Shown here one piece after another: positions 23,030 through 32,850 of a DNA stretch of 64,000 bases. The position numbers and the translations under genes were made by a program. This DNA comes from Auriscalpium vulgare. Taxonomy: Eukaryota > Basidiomycota > Agaricomycetes > Russulales > Auriscalpiaceae. The DNA lies in NCBI GenBank assembly GCA_019915015.1, contig JAHBBC010000047.1, forward strand, positions 62,001-126,000, given 5' to 3'. Position 1 is the stretch's first letter, and every line of letters starts with the position of its first letter. The notes beneath the pieces were generated by a model. That model worked only from the letters and a program-made list of their open reading frames with translations. It was not told the origin of the DNA and ran no database searches.

Positions 23030-23395
23030 TCTGACAAGCACTACAGTGAATCTATGCGGGTCACTGTAGTGCATCCGGGGAACTGTGGTGCACCCGGTGT
23101 AGTACACGCGTGCACTGTAGTGCATCTGGTGCACTACAGTGAATGTGCACAGAGTACTATCGTGCTTTAGCTACCATAGTGCATTGACAATGAAATATTC
23201 ACGATGAAATGCACTACAGTACATATTGGCTCAGCTGAATGAATATACACTATAGTACATTGCACTGCCCTGCGAGAAATATTCACGACGAAATATACTA
23301 CAGTACATATTGGCTCAGTTGAATGAATATACACTATAGTACAATTGCGTTGCCCTGCGAGAAACATATGCACTATAGTGAAAAACTCGCACTAT
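23030..23395. repeat. Second field of CACTRTAGTG palindromes with 84-bp tandem repeat
   Basis: More than ten variants of the CACTATAGTG palindrome occur here (GCACTACAGTGAA, TCACTGTAGTGCA, TGCACTGTAGTGCA, ACACTATAGTACA). From about 23186 to 23380, two 84-bp units repeat ACTACAGTACATATTGGCTC (starting at 23213 and 23297). 22847-23030 before it is the 3' flank of the 810-aa gene, with no other feature seen. Confidence 0.7.
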
Positions 23396-23453
23396 CAGGT
23401 CTCCCTTTGACACCATGGGTCTGTTACAGCTGCTGTGAGATAGTGAATAAACT

Positions 23454-23560
23454 ATGCCCCACGGCTCCCCGCCCCCCGCCCGCCGCCCGCCGCCCACGCT
23501 CCCGCCGCCGCCCCCCGCCCCCCGCCCCCGCCGCTCCCCGCCCCCGCTGGCACCACCACT
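23454..23560 (+). repeat. C-rich low-complexity tract
   Basis: CCCCGCCCCCCGCCCGCCGC-type sequence directly between the palindrome field and the 3' end of the minus-strand gene at 23582. It is like the tract at 10907-10985. Confidence 0.7.
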
Positions 23561-23581
23561 TGCTCAGCCCGCCCGCCTCAG

Positions 23582-25904
23582 CTACGCCTCGTCGTCGTCC
23601 AGCGCGGCACCTGGTTGCTTCATTTGCGAGATTTTCTGGACTTGCGCTAGTACAAGCAAAATGAGCTGCAAGTGGGGTGGATATGTAATCCGGCTTACCT
23701 CCTGCAAGATGGAGTCAACGTCCTGTTGCGTGGGCTGCTTTGGGGCCGGACACTCGAGGAGAACAGAGAGGAGGTCTGGAAGACGGGAGATTAGTAAATA
23801 AGCCTCACGCTGCGCGTGCGCTCACCGTTTTTGGTTTTCGGCCGCGTTGTCGGCTTGATGTCGTGAGTTTCGAGCCAAGTCTTGATTTCTTCTTTGGTGA
23901 GCGTTGCCCAGGCCACGTGAAGCTAAATAACATTCAAGCACTTAAATACATATTCAGACCGAAGAGCTTACCTCTTCGGCCGTCGGCGGGGGCAAGTCGT
24001 TGCTAGGCCCGTCGCCCTATATGCAAATTAGATGATCAGGACATCGGTCAATCAATAGTGTGACAACAAATAACTCGTACCTTGTGATCGGCATCCCAGC
24101 AGGCGGAAAGGGCCTCAATCACGCGGCTCAGGTAAACGTCACTAAGGTACGTCGAGACCCGGACTTCTCGCTTGAAGCAAACATGCCTGGCGACCCTGCA
24201 AGTGCGAATGGCTGCCGCAATCAAGCGGCAAGCCATCTCGATGGTGCCTACTTTTTCCCAGGAAACGAGAACTGTGGTGCAATTGAGACGGCCGGCGGTG
24301 AACTGCCGATGACCCCAGGGCTGACATCGGGATCGTTAGGGTCAGCGCGCTCGATCCTTTCGACGAATTCAATGACGTCAGCCGATGGGATGCCTTCACC
24401 GAGAGAGTTTCGCGCGGCGGTCTTCATGGCTTCGAGTAGCCCGCGGGCTGAGGTGATCTTCGGATAGTCGTCGCGGAATACCTCTACGAGGATATAAGAA
24501 TGAATATTGAGAGTGTCGGGCAATGTTACTCACGGAGAAGGTTTTCAACTGGTGAAGGTCGATTAGCACCGATGAGGCTACGGTACGCGGAACTCACCTG
24601 ACGGATCCACGATGATGAAATCGACATCAACCTTGACATCGAAGTTGACGACGTCTGGGTTGGCGGCGGCGGCAGGGCCAGGAGGCGCGGCAGCCTTGGC
24701 GGCGATTGCGGCGGTCGCGGCGATTGCGGCGGTCGCGGCGGGTGCGGCGGTCGCGGCGGGTGCGGCCTTCGCGGCGGGTGCGGCCTTCGCGGCGGGTGCG
24801 GCCGTCGAGGCGGCCTTCGCGGCGGGTGCGGCCTTCGCGGCGGCTTTCTTCGGCAGCGGCGCCTCGTCCATGAATGATGAGCTTGCAAGAACCTCTGGCA
24901 CAGGAGAAGTGTCGGAGTCGGACAGCGACGCCGGCTCCAACGAGCCTGCAAAATGCTACTTAGTAGGAAACCCGTACCTCAAACAGCATACACGTACCGA
25001 ACTTCAAGGGCGTGACTGGCGCGCGCCGCATCTTCTTTCCGACCTTGGTTTGGATCGGGGTGGAGCTCTCGTCTTTACGACGCTTTTTTGGGTCTTCCGT
25101 TGCATGGGGTGCCTTTTCGTCCTCGTCGTCGGCGTCCTCGTCTTCTTTCCCAGGCTTGTATCCCCTGAACGAGTTCGATAGCATCTGTTCGGCTTTCCAG
25201 TGATTGCCACACAGTGCAAGAAGCGGCTGCATTGACTCAAGCTTGACGTATGCCTTGTTAAGTTCACCTGGGTAAAAAGAACGGAAATATCCTAGATTGT
25301 GTTGCTTCAACTTCTGTTTCCCGGGCAGCAGCGCAAGAAGATCTGCGCGCACGATTCGTGCTGAGTTACGGATGTTGATATATTCATTTTCGGGGACCAG
25401 GTTGCCTACTTCATTCCGGATGCAATACCGCATCGGTGGGCGGCTGGCATTCGTCGTCGTCCAATGGGAGTCGTCGTTGCCTCTGCAGTCGTCTTTAGTC
25501 CAGAGGATCGAGACGGGATGATGTGCCGGCCTAACCGACGATTTGGGCTCGACGACAAGCGCAGGGGTCGACTCCTTTGAGGACTGATTTGAGAACGGAG
25601 TGGAACCGCGGCTGTTGTCTAAAAATGCCGGGTTAGTACGCGAATAATGAAGAAGATACTGAACATTACCAGGATAAAGGGAACTCAATCGCAAAGCATC
25701 CTGCAATCGTGTAACCTCTGCGTTCAGTCGAAGTATTTCGTGGACTTGACGCTGCTGCGAGAAAAACATTTCGTGAACGAGCGGGTTGCGCATCAGGTCC
25801 TGGATGCCGAGGCTCTCAACTGGCGTAGAAGAAATATGGCTGGGGAAGGAAGAGGAAATTGAGCTATCCGAGAAATTTCCTGACCACTGCTCGTAGTTTG
25901 CCAT
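23582..25904 (-). CDS. Multi-exon uncharacterised protein with H1-like Ala/Lys repeat
   Basis: Start ATG 25904 (MANYEQWSG). Well-fitting exons: 25670-25904, 24998-25618, 24598-24945, then short exons down to a stop at 23582-23584. One junction near 24250-24290 needs a weak GTTCAC donor and is uncertain. Domain 1 (about 60-290) has RNSARIVRADLLAL, LGYFRSFYPGELNKAY and QPLLALCGNHWKAEQML, the pattern of a large Agaricomycete family. A Lys/Arg-rich stretch (KKRRKDES) may be a nuclear signal. Exon 3 codes an Ala/Lys/Pro run like a linker-histone tail. A second helical domain (MACRLIAAAIRTCRVARHV) and a short C-terminal WLETHDIKP motif follow. Chromatin association is only a guess from the composition. 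Confidence 0.55.
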
Positions 25905-26071
25905 GGCTGGGGATGTTGGAGGAAGAGGAAGAGGAGAGACGGCGAACTTCATCTCGTCGGGCGCTCCGCCGCGCTGACACAGCAACTTCCCATGGCTTCC
26001 CACCTGCAAGCGCGCTCAGGCTGCGGCCAACTTGAACGTCCGAGTTCTGTCTTCTACGAGGGCCGAAAGCC

Positions 26072-26602
26072 ATACCACAATGGCAGGTCAGCAAGAGCAA
26101 CGCAACGCTGCGACGCACCTAGACTGTTTATCTCTGATGTATGTGTATCTTGCTCGATGTTCTCACCGACTCGAACTGACTTTGCTTCTCGAAAAGCCAT
26201 TCGCCCACGAGGTGATTTCTTTCTCTCTCGGTCCTCTTGATGAACTGACGTCCTCGAGCCAGGGTGGTTGTCGCAACAAAGAAAAGGCCTCAGCGAAGCG
26301 GAGCGACGTTCTTCCTAGAGTCGGCGCCGACGGGCCGGTACGAATACTACCCTCCGAACGGAGCTCATACCGTGCCACTCCCACCGCCCGCAAAGCCAAC
26401 CGCACCTACAAGTACCCCTGGGAATGTCCTGCAATCTTCAGCTTCCGGAGGGCCCGAAGGTGTGGTGCCCGTGGCCAAGGGCTTCTCTGATGAAGTAGCG
26501 GCATGGCCCCGAGTCCTCAAGCTGAGGCGACAGAGGAAGGGCAGCCACGGTGAGTACTATTCCCTGCTACAATGCAGGCGGCCGCTGATTCCTCGCTTGT
26601 GA
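26072..26602 (+). CDS. Possible small gene, structure unresolved
   Basis: An ATG at 26072 (MAGQQEQRN) is followed by likely short introns. The frame at 26264-26558 (KKRPQRSGATFF, TGRYEYYPPNGAHTVPLPPP, RVLKLRRQRKGSHG) looks coding and ends at a GTGAGT donor. It starts 167 bp from the divergent gene at 25904. No domain is recognised and the downstream exons were not found. 26603-27050 shows nothing I can support. Confidence 0.3.
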
Positions 26603-27050
26603 GAAGCTTTCAAGGCGATCCCATGAAACTGCCGCCAAGTCGCGCCGACTCGAGGAAGGGGAGGAGTTGAGGCGAAAAGTCCGCATCATACCGAGTTATT
26701 CACCAAGTGGGGGCGGATCGAGGCGAGGAGTTCCCCGCTGGGTCGAGACTGACGCACGTTGTTTTAAAAGCCACTTACTGGCTAGCTTGTCTATTGAAAT
26801 GAAATATTTCTTGCATTGCACGAGACATCCGGCCTGTGTCGCGCATGCTATACCTTTACGCAATCGTACGTGCATTACCCCTCGCTGAGGCTTACACAAC
26901 GTTGTACATCCTATCCTCGATGACAGGCAGCGACTTCCCGCGCCTGCACTCTCCTGCCCGTGAAGCTGATCGGCTGCACCGTCGCGGACTTGCCGAGCCC
27001 TGGATGCCGAGCCCTGGATGAATCTCAGCACGGCCTCGTAAACAGTTTAC

Positions 27051-28250
27051 TCACCAAAGTAGAAGCCCTCGCGCCCGATTGGCGTGTACGGGTCCGCTGG
27101 CGCGGCGTCTCGGGAGCAGCGTCGTCGTTGCCGGCCTCTGAACCAGCCTCTGAGTCGTCTGCCTTGTATTCCTCCACGCGTTCGAGGCGGCGTAGTACTC
27201 GTCCGAGTAGAACTCCGCCTCGTCGACTGCCTTGTTGTCCTTCTGTGCCGCCTTGATCGCCTCATCCTCGGTCGCCTTACTCGCAGCGGCAGCGGCGGTC
27301 GCCTCCTTCTGCACCCAGCCACGGTCCCACTCAGAAGATGTTGCCGTCGCCGGTGCCTGCTTTGCCCAAAGATCCTGGGAGGAAGCCAAGAGCGATGGAG
27401 GCAGAGCGGGAGCCTGTGGGTGTGAATGCGCTGCCAGAGGCATTCCGATGACCTGAATCGCCGCGGCTCATGTTGTACGTAGACTGTTCGGACGGTTCAG
27501 CATCGAGGAGCGCATAATTATCTGACTTCTCACCGGCATGATTGCAGCAGGAAGTCGCCTTGCAGACGCGCTCTTCCTCCTCACGGCGAGCCTTCCCCTG
27601 CTGCTCCTTCAGCTGCCTCTCCTCCTCCTTGTGCTTGCGCTCCTCAGCATACTCAGCCTCCTCCTTCGCGGGTTCCTCGGCACGGTCCTGTGTGCGGAAG
27701 CAGGCCAGCGGGCGCGCTTGTAGAGGGGCGGATGGTGGGAAGGGGCTCAGGCGGGTCTGCAAAGAACCGTTGCGCGTTGCGGCTGCCTTGACTAGCTTGA
27801 CTCTTCTGCTGTACGGGTCGCTGTGTGCACCTGTTTGATGTACTGTCACACACTCCACTACTTGGTAGCAATGTACTACACTCACCTGGGTCCGCAACAT
27901 CCCCTCCCATTGCTTGTACTGCTCTCCCATGTCAGTGTCATGTCTCTCGGGGCACGAGACCACCGTGCGCAAATAATCAAGCCGTAGTGGGGTAGAAATA
28001 TGCAGCAGAGGGGGCGTCGAACATGAAGATTTTACCCAGGAGATGGAGATGGGGGTGTAAAGAGAATATTGGTCGCCAGTCGCGCGACTAAGCAGAAGTT
28101 CCCACGCTGCGCTTGCAAGGCGCGCTGACTCGAATAGCTCCAAGTCTACGTCGACGTCCTCCCCTGATCGTCTGCTGCGATGCCGACCTGCTGCTGCACA
28201 AATTGCTTCCCAAGAAGACTGTCGCAATCGGGACATTGAAGAAACACTTA
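27051..28250 (-). CDS. Possible Glu/Lys-rich coiled-coil protein, structure unresolved
   Basis: Minus-strand open pieces suggest a spliced gene. One at about 27540-27680 codes a charged helix (AKEEAEYAEERKHKEEERQL) and a later one at about 27150-27370 codes EDEAIKAAQKDNKAVDEAEF. A clean GTGAGT..CAAACAG intron lies at about 27835-27890. I could not find one exon chain that fits from start to stop, so the limits are rough and a decayed gene is possible. Confidence 0.3.
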
Positions 28251-30310
28251 GCACTCGACAGGAAGCGACTGAATGATCCCCTCAACACTGACGCGTTCAA
28301 GGCTGCTGTTCGACAGAGTATGGCCCTTTGCTCGCAGGAGATACGAATGTTCAACAATGGTATGTGTTCCTTAACATAGACTTCATGCTTATCTTATAGT
28401 AGCTGCCGCTGATGGCCCAGATCATGACGATCAGGAGCCACTTGCGCCGGGTGACTCGGATGAGGCTCTTGCAGATGATGCTGATGATGCTGATGACGAG
28501 GCTGAAGAGGCTCGGTATGCCAACAGGGAAAGATCTGAAGGTGAGTGAAGTAGATTCATCTGTAGGCATGGATCAGTAGACTCATTTATTCCCAGAATAT
28601 CAACAGGATGAAACTGTCTCTGATTCTATGGACTCTGGTGCTGCTATGATGCCAGAGCTGCCAATGGATATAGACAATCAGGCTCTGGAATCAGGCTCTG
28701 ATGATGATGATGATGGAAACGAAAATGAAAATGAAAATGAAAATGGCAGACAAAATGACTCTGTGGATGATGATGATGATAATGAAGATCTTGATATTTT
28801 GGACATTGCTGAAGAGCAGCAACCTGTGGACTCAGAGGCTGCAGGAAGCAGTGAAAATGAGTCAGATCAAGATGCTATAAATGCTGAACCCAATTTTGAG
28901 CACTTGAATATGCTGCCTGATACAGCTGCTGCATTGAAGAAGTCTCTCCTTGATGGCTATACTTGCCCACCAGTAGCCAATGAAGATACTCTTAGGACTA
29001 TGCCTCTGGAACAGTCAGAGAAGCTGTCACTCAAGCATTGGGTTGCTTGGAAAAGGTCTAATGGCACTGTCCAGGCATACATAGAACATGGCCAAGTTCT
29101 TGCTGAGAGTACTGGTGCTGAAATACTCAGCCTATATAATGTTAGAAAACTTGCTAGCAAAGCCACAGGTCTGCAACCTCAGAAAACAGATATATGCTTG
29201 AACAGCTGTCTGGCATATACAGGAGAGTTCAAAGAACTGGCATCATGCCCATATAAAAAACATGGGATGGTATGCAATCAACCACGATATAAGCCTACTA
29301 AGAAACCTACATCTGTCAAAAAGCCCAGGGCTCAAATGCTGTCATTGCCAATAATTCCGACGATTCAGGCATTATTTGCAAATGCAGATACTGCAGAGTT
29401 GATGAGATCAAGAGATAGGTGCTTGAAGGAGACTCTTACATTGCTGGCTGAGGCATCAGGTGTTCAAAACCATTCTGACTTTGCTAATGGGACTGTCCAT
29501 ATACATCACTACAAGAAATCTGGCTTATTTGAGAAGGAAAGAGATATTGGCTTTGCTTTGTCAACAGATGGGGCACAGCTTACTATGAAAAAACAATCAG
29601 ATACTTGGGTATTAATACTTGAAGTGCTCAACTTTCCACCTGAGCTTCGATACAAAGCCTCCAATGTTGTGATCCCATTGGCTATTCCTGGACCTCAGCC
29701 ACCTGGAAATGTAGAGTCATTTTTATGGGGACTATTTCAAGAAATGATGAAATTGTCAGCTGGGGTGTGGATATGGGATGCATGTGATTCATCCTATTTT
29801 ATCAACAAAGCATACTTGTGCATGGTGCTTGGTGATATGTTAGGGTCAGCTAAAATGAATGGTATGGCTGGTCATGCAGCTATCTTTGGTGATCGATTCA
29901 GTATGATGCGTGGGGCTCAGGCCTCTCTCAATAAGGGAGCCAAAGCTCAGTACTATCCTGCAGCCCCACCACAGCAGGAGAAGTACAATCCAGACAGGCC
30001 AATTTATGATTTTGCCAGATTACCTATGCGCAATGAAAATGACTATAGAAAAACTCTGGACAAGCTGAACAAAGCTGCTACAAAGACTGCTCGTGCCAAG
30101 ATTACCCGTGAGACAGGTGTTTCACGTATGCCTTTGTGTATGGCTATGCCAGCATTTCTACATCCATCATTCTTTCCACTTGACCCATTCCATTTACGAT
30201 TACTCTTAATCGTTCTTTTCTCTAACCAGTCAGGCCAAAAAATGTGTGTTTGGATCGTTACCAAAGGAAATTATATCCCACGGTCAAGTCGCGTCGTCCC
30301 ACCTGCCTAA
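28113..30310 (+). pseudogene. Tnp2-type (CACTA-like) transposase, 3'-truncated
   Basis: Exons end at 28359, span 28400-28540, and run from 28596; the 5' limit is approximate. An N-terminal piece (LLPKKTVAIGTLKKHL) is followed by an acidic linker (SDDDDDGNENENENENG) and then the Tnp2 core: CLNSCLAYTGEFKELASCPY, IPTIQALFAN, SLTDG-type motif ALSTDGAQLTMKKQSDTW, VVIPLAIPGPQPPGNVESF and YLCMVLGDMLGSAKMNGMAG. The core breaks off at FFPLDPFHL (about 30205). Complete relatives, as I recall them, continue for several hundred residues, but here unrelated sequence runs to a stop at 30310. It would cut and join transposon ends; this copy lacks its C-terminal half. Codon use is clearly more AT-rich than that of the genes left of 28 kb. 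Confidence 0.8.
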
Positions 30311-30404
30311 TTGAGTAATTCTTACCTAAGTAGCTTCTGCCCAATGCTTTTTCACACCTTTGCATCTCAAAAGACACTCGTGTCTGTGAGTATTTTGTGT
30401 TTTG

Positions 30405-30952
30405 CAAGCTAAATAGCACAGATATGCATATGATTCAAATTGTTCTGTGATGAGAATAGGAGGCCCTACAGTTTCCGTTTTTGGTAAAAAGTTCCCACGC
30501 ATGGTGCAGAGAAAGATGACGTAGTTTTCGAGGGCAAACCGCCAATTGATCCGGTTTACTATGTCATTTTTCTCTACTCCGGCTACTACAATACCCGGGC
30601 CCAACTGTTTCATTACTAAAAATCCACACACAGCGGGAATTGAACCCACAGTACATGGTTCATAAGTTACATAATATAGGCTAAGAGCGTTAACCACTAG
30701 ACTACAAGGCTGCATATCTATAATAGTTGTGTATAGCTTGTATCAACCTTCTACCTCCTTGTGCCTTACAAAACATTTTGCTCTTTCTATCAGATTCTTG
30801 CCTTTTCCCTGATACAATGTACACATATTATATATTGTCGGAAAGCTACAACCAATGCACACACAATGGTCATGGTGCTGGAGTCTGAAGGACTTGTGAT
30901 GTATCTCTGGTGCGTATTTACCACCTGTGTGTAGACCCAGGTCTACCAAGCG
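30405..30952 (-). repeat. tRNA-derived SINE-like element, copy 1
   Basis: On the minus strand a tRNA-like head lies at about 30625-30713. TAGTCTAGTGGTTA (an A-box/D-arm like fungal tRNA-Glu, 30691-30704) is followed by GTGGGTTCAATTCCCGC (30633-30649), a perfect 5-bp T-stem with 7-base loop and a B-box for RNA polymerase III. The acceptor stem does not pair, so this is not a functional tRNA. Sequence on both sides is shared, at about 80 percent by eye, with 63448-64000 in the opposite orientation. It includes a hairpin (AGAGAAAAATGACATAG with CTACGTCATCTTTCTCT). Confidence 0.75.
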
Positions 30953-31294
30953 CGGGCATGTGTAAGCCTACAGCTTACTACATACATTTTTCCTTTCTCT
31001 TTTCTCTCTCATCGGACTCGTACATAGTATATATTCTCGTCCCCGTACTTACGCACCAGCGCGCCCCGGCAATCGCCGTGCCGCTGCCACGTCACAGTCG
31101 CGTTGTGTTCGCTCTGCTCTCTCTCCTCATCTACAACTGCCTCTCCTGTACCCACACCTCCTCTGCTTCCTAGCAATCCCGACTTGGTTCCTATCTGCGT
31201 CGCCTGATTCTTGTCTTTGAGTGTTTCCGCCGCACGGCGGTCTCCAGCATGTGACCAATGATAAGCCTCACTCCGCGCTCCGATGCAATTCTTC

Positions 31295-31840
31295 ACCAAT
31301 TTTCGCACTTTTGACAAGTTAACAGTCATGCAATTCTGGAGGTTGGAGAGTCGCACACATGAGCTCCAACCACCCGATATAGTCTCTCTGAATTCTTGCA
31401 AGATTGAAGCCAGAGTTCTGACCGTTGGAGTCTCGCAGGGCATTTGGGCGATCGGAATCATACCTTGGACACCACACTCAGACCATCAACTCAGTTGCAC
31501 ACCCCACACACAGTCATCCGACCACTCGCACATTGTTTCAACCGCATCCACATGACCTCGAGCATAGCATCCTCTCACAGCTGTCACAACTTGGCGGGAT
31601 TTCATATGACATTTTTATTGTTGAGATTGTTGTTAGAACATGTTCGCCACACCGCTCCAATAACTCTGTGACTGCCGGGTACCTCTATAGTTTGCGCCAT
31701 TATCCTCCATCCATTGTCCAGCTTAGCTCTTGAGCTTACACCACATTTCTCTGATCTAGATTGTTCTGTGATTGCGCCAGTGCTCCAATTATTGCTCCAC
31801 TGCTCTGACCGTTGCACACACCATTCCAGTACATTCCTCT
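31295..31840 (+). repeat. Dispersed repeat B, copy 1
   Basis: About 545 bp that match the reverse complement of 61615-62160 at high identity (for example GTTGGAGTCTCGCAGGGCAT and ATTCCAGTACATTCCTCTGA here). No coding capacity is recognised. 30953-31294 between it and the SINE holds a CT-rich stretch and nothing else I can support. Confidence 0.8.
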
Positions 31841-31930
31841 GAACTTGCTGGGAGTGGGCCGGTGCATAGCACGGCAAGACGATTCCCTGCCCAGGGTTGG
31901 ATTCTATAAGGTTCAATGGATATTTTTATG

Positions 31931-32842
31931 TTAATAGATATTGCTATATATAAGTACACTTGCTTTTCTACCTCTACAAGAATATATGTCATTAATAGCT
32001 GATATTTTACCATCTTCTATGCATGATTTTCCTGTAGATATCCCATCATGATACCAGAGAGTACCATTGTCTGTTACAAGACGTACAGTGAAGTGTGCAT
32101 CACCATGGTATACAATGCCTTTTAGTCTATAGGTGAACTTGTCATCCCCTTCACCTATTGTCATAGTATGCTTTATTTTCAACTCTGCCACATTATGAGG
32201 CAGAATAACCACAAGAAATGGAGGGGGTGGATTGGGAAATCTCACGCATCGAGTAAGGATATGCTGACATGTTACACATCTGTTACCTGCCCTTCTAGTC
32301 AACCTCTTTTTCAGCTCAGCTGCAATGGTCTGTGGGACATCATTGCTTAACGTCCAAGAGGGGGTATTGACAGCATTCTGCTGATTGACAATATTACAAT
32401 GGGCACATTTGACATCTACTGACATTAAATATTGTTCACTTTTAAATACTTCTTCACACAAACTATAGATATCTGTACCTGTATGGTCATCCATAGGAAA
32501 TGATTGAGCATTAGAAGTATGCAGCATAAGCTGAATTTTATCTCGAGTGCTTTCCAAACTGTGTTGCTGATGAACCAAGATCCAGTTATCTGAAAGGGCT
32601 TTGAATACTGCATTCATATTTGCAGCTCTTTCCATCCAGAGCTCTTGGTGAGTTGTGTATATCTGATAGAGTATAGTTAGAATACTGTCATATGCACAGC
32701 TCCAAGTATTAGCATTCCACACCAGGCCAACTTGTTGAGATCCAGTATTTGCCACAGTGCGCCTTCTCTTTGTCAGTCGTAAAGGACCTTGATCTTCATT
32801 TACTGTGTTGAGAGTGCTTGTTCCCAATGCAGGAATGAGCAT
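31931..32842 (-). CDS. Ubiquitin-specific-protease-like protein next to Helitron helicase
   Basis: 303 aa from ATG 32842. Near the start NANTWSCAYDSILTILY resembles a USP Cys box (G-N-T-C-x-x-N-S). Two C-x2-C pairs (VKCAHCNIV, NRCVTCQH) are placed like the zinc finger of USP domains. Near the end YHGDAHFTVRL, then WYHDG, resembles the His box. USPs are cysteine proteases that remove ubiquitin. The frame begins 9 bases past the stop of the Helitron helicase, in the -1 frame, and the two frames overlap without stops for about 35 bases. It may originally have been the C-terminal domain of the Helitron protein, or a separate product. Activity is unproven. Confidence 0.6.
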   Translation of the reverse strand: MLIPALGTSTLNTVNEDQGPLRLTKRRRTVANTGSQQVGLVWNANTWSCAYDSILTILYQIYTTHQELWMERAANMNAVFKALSDNWILVHQQHSLESTRDKIQLMLHTSNAQSFPMDDHTGTDIYSLCEEVFKSEQYLMSVDVKCAHCNIVNQQNAVNTPSWTLSNDVPQTIAAELKKRLTRRAGNRCVTCQHILTRCVRFPNPPPPFLVVILPHNVAELKIKHTMTIGEGDDKFTYRLKGIVYHGDAHFTVRLVTDNGTLWYHDGISTGKSCIEDGKISAINDIYSCRGRKASVLIYSNIY

Positions 32843-32850
32843 ATCTTTGT

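Noticed and set aside
30625..30713. Functional tRNA gene on the minus strand
   Set aside because: T-arm and D-arm are good but the acceptor stem does not pair and the anticodon region is irregular; it is repeated as part of a longer element, so a SINE is the better call.
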